A DNA stretch of 46,375 nucleotides. Source: a virus. Under the pieces are notes generated by a model that had not been told where the DNA came from, did no database searches, and worked only from the letters and a program-made list of their open reading frames with translations. The translations under genes were made by a program, and so were the position numbers. The stretch covers positions 1 through 46,375 of the IMG/VR virus record IMGVR_UViG_3300028284_000013. One strand, given 5' to 3'. Position 1 is the first letter of the stretch. Each line of letters begins with the position of its first letter. This document shows, in pieces, positions 7,007-15,400 of the stretch.

Positions 7007-7133
7007 GAAACCTTTTCTGGGTATTAGCATATAAGTTATGTCTTTAACGTCAAGGCCAGATAAGGTTCTGGAATGTAAGCTTTAAGACTGTAAGCAGAGA
7101 CTAGTACAGAAAGGGCTTGAAGCAGAGACTTGG
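7007..7133. other. Noncoding stretch between convergent genes
   Basis: I see no ORF. It has a small hairpin (CCAGA at 7056-7060, TCTGG at 7067-7071, 6-nt loop) and an 11-bp direct repeat AAGCAGAGACT at 7092-7102 and 7120-7130. A small RNA or the 3' end of the nuclease message are possible, but no promoter was recognised. Confidence 0.35.
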
Positions 7134-7832
7134 TTAGTCTGGCAAATTTTCCCCTAGTTGCTGAAGCAAATAATGATTAAGGAACCAAGCATCGACAAGA
7201 TCATCAAATGGTTTCGGAACTTTAGTCACCTCACCTATTTCTGATACACAATACTTATGGAGATGGCTTGAAGCTAATTCATCACTCTCACATACATTAT
7301 TTAAGAATGACATCCAAAGAGCAGCTTTATTCATATTCCCTTTACCAGCGTGCTTCTTAATAGTAGTAGGTGCAACGGTCAGTAAATTTTTGACCTCGAG
7401 TTTTGAAATCATTTGTTCTTTTAATATAGCTGCACCTGCCGCCATATCAATAATATTATTAGTTCCCATTTTAGATCCGTATGACGAACCCTCAAATGCT
7501 ATATGATAATCTTCTGTAGTTTGTGTAATCCCTGTAATTAATTTAATAAGATGATCGGCTGTAGTCTTGTATCTTATTATTTTAGCAAACTCATTTTTAG
7601 AATAATCACCAACTGAAGATTTCCAATCAGGTTGATGAATTAAAGATACATCTGGAAATTGCTCTATTTCTTCTTGCCTTCGTTGTTCGGCTTTTGTGCC
7701 TGAATTAGGTTTAAGATATGAGATAAAGTGATACCTGTTTGTACTAGATTGCCAGATACAAATACCAGGGGAATTAAGCGAGAAGTCAACTGTAACTAGA
7801 TTCAATTTAGACTCTTTTACCCATCGCAGCAC
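7134..7832 (-). CDS. RuvC-like (RNase H fold) nuclease
   Basis: 232 aa from a GTG at 7832, which overlaps the upstream gene by 26 bp. A TTG at 7805, just after that gene's stop and preceded by AAGAG, would give MNLVTVDFS... and may be the true start. Acidic residues fit the RuvC layout: D16 in VTVDFSLNSPG (first strand), E114 in HIAFEGSSYGS (second), and D210/D211 plus D214 in KPFDDLVDAWFL near the C-terminus, like the DD..DA helix of RuvC. APTTIKKHAGKGNMNK (154-169) is also typical of RuvC-type resolvases. Likely role: resolving branched DNA before or during packaging. T4 uses the unrelated gp49 for this. Last gene of the adhesin/fibre block. Confidence 0.65.
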   Translation of the reverse strand: MLRWVKESKLNLVTVDFSLNSPGICIWQSSTNRYHFISYLKPNSGTKAEQRRQEEIEQFPDVSLIHQPDWKSSVGDYSKNEFAKIIRYKTTADHLIKLITGITQTTEDYHIAFEGSSYGSKMGTNNIIDMAAGAAILKEQMISKLEVKNLLTVAPTTIKKHAGKGNMNKAALWMSFLNNVCESDELASSHLHKYCVSEIGEVTKVPKPFDDLVDAWFLNHYLLQQLGENLPD

Positions 7833-8184
7833 CTAAAGCGGCACCAACTAATCTGGAAGTTAATAAATCGTAGAATACACCTTTTTGTATACCAAGTACT
7901 TTACAAATAACTTTACCAACAGATTTACCTAAAGCAAATCCAGCTAAACCACCAAAGATAGAACCTAAAAGACCTTCGTTAACAAAGGCTTCTTCTAATC
8001 TGTCTAATTCAAACGTACCATCTTCTTTTTGGTATTGTTGTACAAATTGCTCAAGAGCAAAATCTACTTTGTCTTCTAATTCAGTAGTCCACTCTGATTG
8101 TAAGCCTTCTTGTAAAAGTCGCATATCAGTATCTGTTAGTTGTTGTTCAACTAGGTACTCATTAAATGTTTTAGTATCTTTCAT
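7807..8184 (-). CDS. Small Gly/Ala-rich protein with head-targeting-like N-terminus
   Basis: 125 aa. The N-terminus MKDTKTFNEYLVEQQL resembles T4 capsid-targeting peptides (MKTYQEFIAE type), with LVE as a candidate prohead-protease site. The middle is helical and acidic. The C-terminal part is a glycine-zipper-like hydrophobic pair, LLGSIFGGLAGFALGKSVGKV and LVGAALGAAMGKRV, that could insert into membrane or pack as helical hairpins. Function unknown; an internal head protein ejected with DNA, or a membrane-active protein, are possibilities. GATATATAAA lies 3 bp before the ATG, probably too close to act as its promoter. Confidence 0.65.
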   Translation of the reverse strand: MKDTKTFNEYLVEQQLTDTDMRLLQEGLQSEWTTELEDKVDFALEQFVQQYQKEDGTFELDRLEEAFVNEGLLGSIFGGLAGFALGKSVGKVICKVLGIQKGVFYDLLTSRLVGAALGAAMGKRV

Positions 8185-8200
8185 GTTTTATATATCTTAT

Positions 8201-8752
8201 TTAATCTATCTCTAATCTTAAGTCTAACTTGTTATAGACAAAGTTGCACTCGAACGTACTGAAATCAGATACATTCTCCGCCATATTTAGATTTAATTCG
8301 TTTATTGAACTCATAATAATATTAGTAAATTCCATGTATGCCACAGAAGCACCTTCGGCGTCTAAAATCCTTAGAGTCATTGGGTCAATATATTGTTGCT
8401 TAGTGGTCCTAGCATAATAATAAAGCAGAGTGTCCATCATAATCCAATAATTAATATAACCATCTAACAACTGAAAAGTCACTGTAAATTCTCTGGTTAT
8501 TGTATTTTGAATTGGAACTGCACCTCTATGGTATCTTGTAGTACCGTCATTATCTGCTTGTGTTGTTGGATCAAAAGCAACTCCAGGAATATTAAGACCT
8601 TGAATAGAGTAATTGACAAAATCAATTGGCTCTGCTAAAAGTCCTCCCGGAACTCTGTTTAAATACTTCTTGTATTTTTCAGCAACTTCCTTAGGGATAA
8701 ATCCTCTAGGGAATCTAAAATCGTATGCGTTGTTTCTGCTATTTAATATCAT
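8201..8752 (-). CDS. Tail-tube-fold protein (gp19/gp54-like)
   Basis: 183 aa, near the size of the T4 tail tube gp19 (163 aa). The pattern fits the tube/Hcp fold rather than any catalytic motif: YSIQGLNIPGVAF near residue 48 (T4 ..KATALPAGI..), a strand pair REFTVTFQLLDGYINYWIMMDTLLYYY, and a C-terminal FSTFECNFVYNKLDLRLEI strand (T4 IQTFEVTLALDYW). It could be the tail tube or a baseplate tube-initiation protein (gp48/gp54 class). It overlaps the upstream 690-aa gene stop/start by one base (TAATG), implying coupled translation. No sheath gene is in the window. Confidence 0.5.
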   Translation of the reverse strand: MILNSRNNAYDFRFPRGFIPKEVAEKYKKYLNRVPGGLLAEPIDFVNYSIQGLNIPGVAFDPTTQADNDGTTRYHRGAVPIQNTITREFTVTFQLLDGYINYWIMMDTLLYYYARTTKQQYIDPMTLRILDAEGASVAYMEFTNIIMSSINELNLNMAENVSDFSTFECNFVYNKLDLRLEID

Positions 8753-10824
8753 TATCCAATAGTAAATTTACCTTTAGTAATCATAGTCTCATCTTTACCA
8801 TTATCAATACTGATATAAAATGAATCTACTGACATACCTCTGATACTAGAAGCATTAGCCTCATTAATCGTAAATAAAACTTCGCCTTTACCCATGTCAA
8901 TATCTTTATTAAAAACATGATTAAACTTCAGCTTAGTATTACCGTCGGTAAATGTAAGTATAACTCTTTCAGCATTTTCAAATGAAAGCATCTCAAAATC
9001 ATCCCCTCTTTTCTTAGCAATTGCAAACTTGTAATAAGAAGCAAAGGGAGGAATACTAATAGATAATTCACCTTCATTTACAAAATCAGTTGTATCGAAT
9101 TCTTCAACTGTTTTAATAATTGGATTATCACCAGCCCCTACTAAATTTACTTTAGCTGAACTAGCAATAACATTATGTCTTTCAACAAATGTAGGAACAT
9201 ATTTAATTGTTCTTGGTAAATTATCAGTAATAAAACCAGAAATAACTTTATTTGTAGCTAAGCTTGGCAGTATATTGTATACCTCAGTTAATATATTTGG
9301 ATTATCAATTTTTAAAGCATTTAACCTCTTACCGTATTTAGCAGCTTGATCTATTGTCAAACTAGCTCTTTTTACAATTTGAGTATTATCTGTTTGGTTG
9401 TAAATTCTCATAGTCACTTCGATTGAGAAGTTAACAGCTATATTAGCCCTATTAATTACAGGTCTAAATTTTAATGGAGTATTAAAATCTTCGTATTGTG
9501 TAAACTGAGTCGTATAAGACTTAATCTGAGCAGAACCTATCTGCTCGAATACATCCACATCATACATTACTATAATATCGTCAGAAGATGTCTGTATTCT
9601 ATCTAAGATATGTCCTTCAAAGTTATTTATAGAATTATCTTTCTCTCCATATATGTTAAAGTAATCTCCGTCGTCTGCGTCTTCTACTACAACCGTAAAA
9701 TCTGCAAATTCATCTTCTCTACTTACAGTAAATCTATTCTCTTCGCCAGTATATACATAATCAAACCCTTCAATAGTTTTTAACTCATCCAATAACGCAA
9801 ATCTAATTCCATAATTAGAAGTCACGTTTAAATCGCTAGAACCTATAGTTCCATCACCGTAGAATCTATCATTAAATTCTGCATTTTGATTTACTAGAGT
9901 AGGTACTTTTAAATTAATAAACTTAGACCAAAGAGTTTCACCTAAGATAAAAGGCTTAGGATTTGCATACTCATAATTACTTTGGTTTAAATAAACTAAT
10001 TGAGTTAAAAGGTTTTCAACACCTGTATTTCTTTGTGCAGAAACTTCAAATAAGAATCCTTGAAATCCTCTTGCTGCAAAACTAAAACCAGATTTTAAGT
10101 GTAATCTAATACTATCATAAAGTATATAATTTATATTAGCAGTAGCTTCGGTTTGATAATTTAAAAGATCGGCCTCATTACCACCAGTCCATAATGGGTT
10201 ATTGTTAATATAATTATGCATTTCATAATCACCCGTTGAATCGTATCCTAATAATGCGTACTTTGTAGCATCACCTAACCCCGGAGTTTTAACAGCATGG
10301 TACCTTCCAATTGTTTGGTTAATATCGTTTCCAGTAGACTCGTCTGGTGTAGAAAAAAGAGGGTTTGCCCTAGTATCTACGATTATCTTACCACCCTTTA
10401 AATTAGGATAACTATAAGATATTTTACCGTTTGTTGTTGGAGTAAACTCCCCTATATTAGTAACTGGTGAAAAAGTGTAAATACCTAAACTACCAGAAAT
10501 CGTAAACGATGCAGGAGCCGGTAAAGCACTTAAATCAAATTTATATGTCTTGCCATTCTGTAATAATAACGTTCTAGCTGCAAAGTTTTCTACAGCAACA
10601 TATCCGCTAATTACAGTTACATCAAAATTCACCACGGCACTTCCTAATTCATTAATTAAGTGTCTTGCAGAAAATGGATCTTGATCCACTGTATCTAAAA
10701 ACATTACTTCACTACCGTTATCATCTACCTCGATCTTATACTTTTCTAAGTCCCCTTGATCGTGGTACAAAAACTCTAATAAGATGTCTTCGTCTATTCT
10801 AAAATATCTGCTTGATTGTGCCAT
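8752..10824 (-). CDS. Large virion structural protein (690 aa), unknown
   Basis: 690 aa, beta-rich, no recognised catalytic motif. N-terminus MAQSSRYFRIDEDILLEFLYHD. Notable segments are YNQTDNTQIVKRASLTIDQAAKYGKRLNALKI in the centre-right and a beta-rich C-terminus (ERVILTFTDGNTKLKFNHVF...). It lies between the membrane-anchored spanin-like gene and a tail-tube-like gene, starting directly after the former's stop (no gap). Context and composition indicate a tail or baseplate structural protein. I do not recognise a named T4 counterpart. Confidence 0.65.
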   Translation of the reverse strand: MAQSSRYFRIDEDILLEFLYHDQGDLEKYKIEVDDNGSEVMFLDTVDQDPFSARHLINELGSAVVNFDVTVISGYVAVENFAARTLLLQNGKTYKFDLSALPAPASFTISGSLGIYTFSPVTNIGEFTPTTNGKISYSYPNLKGGKIIVDTRANPLFSTPDESTGNDINQTIGRYHAVKTPGLGDATKYALLGYDSTGDYEMHNYINNNPLWTGGNEADLLNYQTEATANINYILYDSIRLHLKSGFSFAARGFQGFLFEVSAQRNTGVENLLTQLVYLNQSNYEYANPKPFILGETLWSKFINLKVPTLVNQNAEFNDRFYGDGTIGSSDLNVTSNYGIRFALLDELKTIEGFDYVYTGEENRFTVSREDEFADFTVVVEDADDGDYFNIYGEKDNSINNFEGHILDRIQTSSDDIIVMYDVDVFEQIGSAQIKSYTTQFTQYEDFNTPLKFRPVINRANIAVNFSIEVTMRIYNQTDNTQIVKRASLTIDQAAKYGKRLNALKIDNPNILTEVYNILPSLATNKVISGFITDNLPRTIKYVPTFVERHNVIASSAKVNLVGAGDNPIIKTVEEFDTTDFVNEGELSISIPPFASYYKFAIAKKRGDDFEMLSFENAERVILTFTDGNTKLKFNHVFNKDIDMGKGEVLFTINEANASSIRGMSVDSFYISIDNGKDETMITKGKFTIG

Positions 10825-11628
10825 TTAAAATTGTAAAAATTTAGGTGAGTAATAAAGACCGAAACCTATAGAAGGGCCTGTACTAATCACTTGGTTGTTA
10901 TTTAAGTTAATACCATAACCAACGCCGAATCCAATCATCCATCTTGATTTCTTTTCAGCCTTTCTGTTTAGCCTAGTATTAACTAAATTAATATTTTCTA
11001 TATCTTGTATCTTTAATCCTGGATAACTGGTAGATAGTTTAAGTCTATCAGCACCATCTACATTCTCAATCGCAGCCATTAGGCTTAATGTTTGTGTTAA
11101 TTCAAATTTAGTTTGCAATACTGTAAACTGGCTACTATCAAATTTAACAGTAGAGAATCCACTTAGAATCCTAGAGTTACCACCACCAAAATCATCATTT
11201 GCTGCAAACGTAATTTTTGTGGTATCTAGTCCCACGCTCTCTGTAGTTGTGGTTACGTCTAAGCTATCTTTAATCTCTAAATTAGCAGAAATAAGAGAAT
11301 TAACTTCTTTTAAATCTTCGTTTAAATCTAAAACCTTTTTATACTTCTTTATTAAATTGCCTTGGCTTTTTTGTAAATTAGATACATCAAACTCATAAGA
11401 TCTAATTTGAGCTAATTGGTCTCCATTAGAATTTCTTAAAATAACAATTGAGTCTTGAGATGCTTTAAAATTATTAAGACTTCTATCAGCATCTTCTTGT
11501 GCTAATTTTACATCTTGTTTTAAATTCTCAATACTATTACATTGTCTAAGAAACAGCATAACAAAAAGACCCCCTGCGATAAACATCACCAGAGTCTTAT
11601 TTGAAAATATGTCTTTTATTTTACCCAT
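10825..11628 (-). CDS. Inner-membrane coiled-coil protein with OM-like beta hairpin; spanin candidate
   Basis: 267 aa. Three parts: a basic N-terminus plus one hydrophobic helix (about 12-27, TLVMFIAGGLFVMLFL) giving an N-in/C-out signal anchor; a long charged coiled coil (about 32-125, ENLKQDVKLAQEDADRSL...); and a C-terminal pair of amphipathic strands (about 229-267, WMIGFGVGYGINL and GPSIGFGLYYSPKFLQF) ending in Phe, like the C-terminal signal of outer-membrane beta-barrel proteins. That arrangement could bridge inner and outer membranes, as phage spanins do in lysis. C30 follows the hydrophobic segment but LRQC is a poor lipobox. Alternative: a host-derived surface protein. No holin or endolysin is recognised nearby. 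Confidence 0.5.
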   Translation of the reverse strand: MGKIKDIFSNKTLVMFIAGGLFVMLFLRQCNSIENLKQDVKLAQEDADRSLNNFKASQDSIVILRNSNGDQLAQIRSYEFDVSNLQKSQGNLIKKYKKVLDLNEDLKEVNSLISANLEIKDSLDVTTTTESVGLDTTKITFAANDDFGGGNSRILSGFSTVKFDSSQFTVLQTKFELTQTLSLMAAIENVDGADRLKLSTSYPGLKIQDIENINLVNTRLNRKAEKKSRWMIGFGVGYGINLNNNQVISTGPSIGFGLYYSPKFLQF

Positions 11629-11635
11629 AATTAAT

Positions 11636-12496
11636 TTATATTGATATTCCGTTACTATCTAGGGTTAAATCCCCACCTGAGATAGAGATCGAATCTCCAC
11701 TTAATGTTCCATCAGCCTGCAAGTTTAAATCACCTCCAGAAATAGAGATAGAATCACTAACAGCAGAACCACATGGTGCCATACAAAATTCAACCCATGC
11801 ATTATTAATATATCCTTCAAATTTTTGACCACCAGAATTATACCTAATCATCCCAGACTCCCAAGTACCAACAGCACCTGAGTTATTTAATCTAAAATTC
11901 TCAGTATATGTTGTTGGCATATTAATCTGAAATCTAATATCTGGTGCACTTCCAACAATAGGATTTACTGGAGATAGATTATATCTAACATATCCAGATT
12001 GATCTTCAGAATCAAGTTTAATCTTATTATCCGCGTTATGCCAGAAAGTAGCATATTCTGCATCAACTACCGTATTAGCAAAATTGTAATGTCTACCAAC
12101 ATTCAAAGTAGATCTTAAAATGGTTTCACCATCTGATGCCGAAGCACCCTCGTCAATGAATGAAGAATCCCCTAGCCAAATAACTGGAGTTTCTTTATTT
12201 GTAGAAGGCTTTGGTTTTAATATTGTAACGTTATCTACATTATCGTTAATATCTAAATCTATCGAAATAGATTTCCATGGGCTTGTAGTTTCTCCTGAGT
12301 CACCTTTAGCTCCCGTATCGCCTAGTTCACCCTTTTGGCCAGTTTGGCCAACAACTCCTTGGCCTCCCTTTAGACCTTTAGGTCCAACAGGCCCACCGCC
12401 GTTTGCTAGTATCTGATCGAAGTTATAGTTAACCTTATCGAACTTAATACTATCAGAGTCACTCGGATGTAATATTTCTTGAATGTTAATGGCCAT
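11636..12496 (-). CDS. Collagen-repeat tail fibre protein
   Basis: 286 aa. The N-terminal segment (MAINIQEILHPSDSDSIKFDKVNYNFDQIL) matches in pattern the start of the 187-aa fibre gene at 26420-26983, suggesting a shared attachment domain. Residues 35-70 are twelve uninterrupted Gly-x-y triplets (GPVGPKGLKGGQGVVG...), a collagen-like triple helix that would force trimerisation. A beta-rich globular part follows, and the C-terminus repeats DSISISGGDL at about 248-257 and 268-277. This is a typical short fibre architecture: anchor, stalk, tip. It carries its own candidate late promoter inside the end of the giant adhesin gene. Confidence 0.75.
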   Translation of the reverse strand: MAINIQEILHPSDSDSIKFDKVNYNFDQILANGGGPVGPKGLKGGQGVVGQTGQKGELGDTGAKGDSGETTSPWKSISIDLDINDNVDNVTILKPKPSTNKETPVIWLGDSSFIDEGASASDGETILRSTLNVGRHYNFANTVVDAEYATFWHNADNKIKLDSEDQSGYVRYNLSPVNPIVGSAPDIRFQINMPTTYTENFRLNNSGAVGTWESGMIRYNSGGQKFEGYINNAWVEFCMAPCGSAVSDSISISGGDLNLQADGTLSGDSISISGGDLTLDSNGISI

Positions 12497-12499
12497 TTC

Positions 12500-15400
12500 T
12501 TATGACTGTATTTTTATCATAGGTCTTATTCTATATGAGTAACCTAATCTTTTATTATATATCAACCTAAAATTAAGGGGCTTTTGTTCGTGCGCCTTAA
12601 AAGTAAAGTTCGTGTCATTTGTGAACCCTCCATCGTCTAGATTTGAGATACTTGCTGAAGATAAAACTTCTGAAGCTTCCCCTTTAATCCTACTTGTATA
12701 AATTTTAATCAAGTCCAAATTAAATGTGTTTAGTAAGTTATTTTCAACATAAAGCAATGCATCATCACTGGTTGTTGTTTTATCACCCGCAGAATTTGCT
12801 GCAGTTACAAATTTATTTATAGAATCTAAGACTCCATCTTGGCTTAATACACGTTTTATTGTTGTTGCAATATAAAAATCAATATAAACATATTTTTTAT
12901 CTTCAAATAACACAATATCAGTTTTATTAATATTATTTTCTAAAATACTATCTTGTTGTTCTTGTGAGTTTACAACATACGTAGTAAAATTAGTCATATT
13001 GTAAGAGTCTCTTACCTTCATTATAGTAGAACCTAAATAAGATCTTTCTTCTTTAGTTTCAAACGTTCCAGGTATAGCCTCTGTTAATCCTCCTGATAAA
13101 GATCTAGTATAATAGTTTTTATCCCAAGAAGACTTAAACACATTTATATCTTTCTTATCTATCGCAACTTCTCCTATTAAAGGATATAAAGGTAGTTTAT
13201 CAGTAGATGCCGATAGCTTAGTTACACCTGATGCGTTAGACTCATTTACTTTTCTATAGAAATGGTTTTTAATTACACCCCAATTAGAATCGTGAGTTCC
13301 ATCATCTTGTATAAATCCTAAATTAAAGGCAGTATTACATCTGTTGTACCTCTTGTAATAATCTCTAGCTAATTTAATCTCTTCAGCGTTAGTTAAAGAA
13401 TGTTTATACATTGATTCTTCAAAAGCTAACTCAGTTTGATTCAACGTTGTTTGAAGCGTGTTTGTTTTAAAGTGAGAATAAGTATCTGTAAAAGTTACAA
13501 CCGGGGTAGTGTCTACTGTATAATTACCGTTATGTCTAACTAAAAATGGATAATATGTATCTCCAGGTGCAAGGTTGTAGCCAATAGTACCCTGTTTTAA
13601 TTTAAAGGTCTTAGGTTTATCTTGATCAGAAACTGTAACTAAATTAGATTGTTTAATTATTTCAACACCGCTTTCAAACGATATTTCAAATCTATTATTT
13701 AATACCTCACCAGTTTCTTCAATAGTAGTATAAACAATCTCACCATCATTTAACCTTAATAAGTCAGCAACATTATTAACCGTCAACCTATCCATGATAG
13801 CCGTAAACGCATTCTTACCACCTTGTTTATATACATATTCAGCACTGTTTTGAACGTAACCAGCAATGTTAGAAACATTGACAGGGTTGCCACTTAAATC
13901 TACCGGACCACTTGCCAGAGTTATCTGGTTTTGGTCATCAATTGATTTAATTTTAAGAGCAAATGTAACTTGACCACTTGAATCAGTAACAGTAATTTGC
14001 AATTGACCAAATATATTATCTTCATCTGGACTAATTTGATCTAAGAATTGTGGAATACTACCTGACACATGATTAACGCCATTAGCCACTAAATAATCTT
14101 CGGCACCCGGGTCTGTAAAATTAATATCGTTAAGGTTTAACGCCCCAGTTAGGTTTATATCAGAATAAGAAAAGTCTTCCTCTTCGTGGTTCCATACAAA
14201 ACTGTGGTTTAATTCATATAAGAGTTTTCTATTCAAGGCGCCATCAATCCATAAATCATCTAAAGAAACTGTGATTAAGAATATTACAAACTTAAATTTC
14301 TTATTTTGAATTACTTCATATTCGATTCCATTAGTAGAGTTCCCGCCTCTAACCATCACTAACGTACTAAACTTATATCCATTAAAATCTGATGACTTAA
14401 CAAACTCAACAGCCTTAGGATTAACAAACTCTTTTCTATTTTTAAAATTTACTTTAATACCTTTAAATATAGTACTTGCAAATGAAATATCATTACCACC
14501 AGAAACAGGAGTATATTTCTTTTTAAGATTAGTCTTAATATACGATTGAATGTTAGATACGCCATTAATTTCAAATCCCTCACTAATCATAAATCTATCA
14601 AAGTAGTTATATGTTGTACTTTTAAAATGTGCAGGTGTAAGTTCAAATCCATCTAAGAAATTAACATAACTAAAAGTGTCGTTTAGTTGATCATGTTGTA
14701 AATACTTAGGCAAATTATCCATATAGAACCACTCATGTGTCATTCCTAATCTATCTCGACCATCTGATCCAAAATCAGGTGAGAAGTTTGTTCTACCAAA
14801 TGCCTCATTTGCATTTAAGTAATACGGTTGTTCTCTAACAGTTAATGAATCTTTTAATACCCACTTATTAATATTAGGCACTACTCTAGATTTTATAGCA
14901 AATTCTTTAAGGCTATTCTCTTCTAGTCTATCATATTCAGACCATAATTTAACCTCATTATATTCATCTAAAGTTTCTTCTGGTAGAATATCACTAATAC
15001 CTGAGAAGTAATTATCTGGAGATAAATCATAATCATTACCAAACACAGATAATGTATTTGTAGTACTTCTTTCTGGCTCATAATTAATACCAGCACTTGT
15101 TTCGTAATCTAATTCTTTAAGGTCTGAGTTTGATCTATCATAAAAATCAAAGTTCATATCGTGTATATCGTATGCAGAAAATAAACCTAGCCTAGCAATG
15201 TTCTCAGCGTAAACTTTATGTTCACCACTTTCTAGTGTGTTTGTATTATCCAGTATTATTTTCTTGTAAATAGAATTAGATCTACTAGTATCATCAACGA
15301 TATCAATTACAGTATTATACGTATTTAATGAACTGGTTTCTATCATATTTCCAACGACAACATCTGAGGCTGAATCCTTAGTTACTAAAACTGATTTCCC

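Noticed and set aside
7013-7133. Possible tRNA in the gap with GAC/GTC-like arms
   Set aside because: No cloverleaf can be drawn: no T-loop GTTCGA-type sequence and no acceptor stem closing at the right length.
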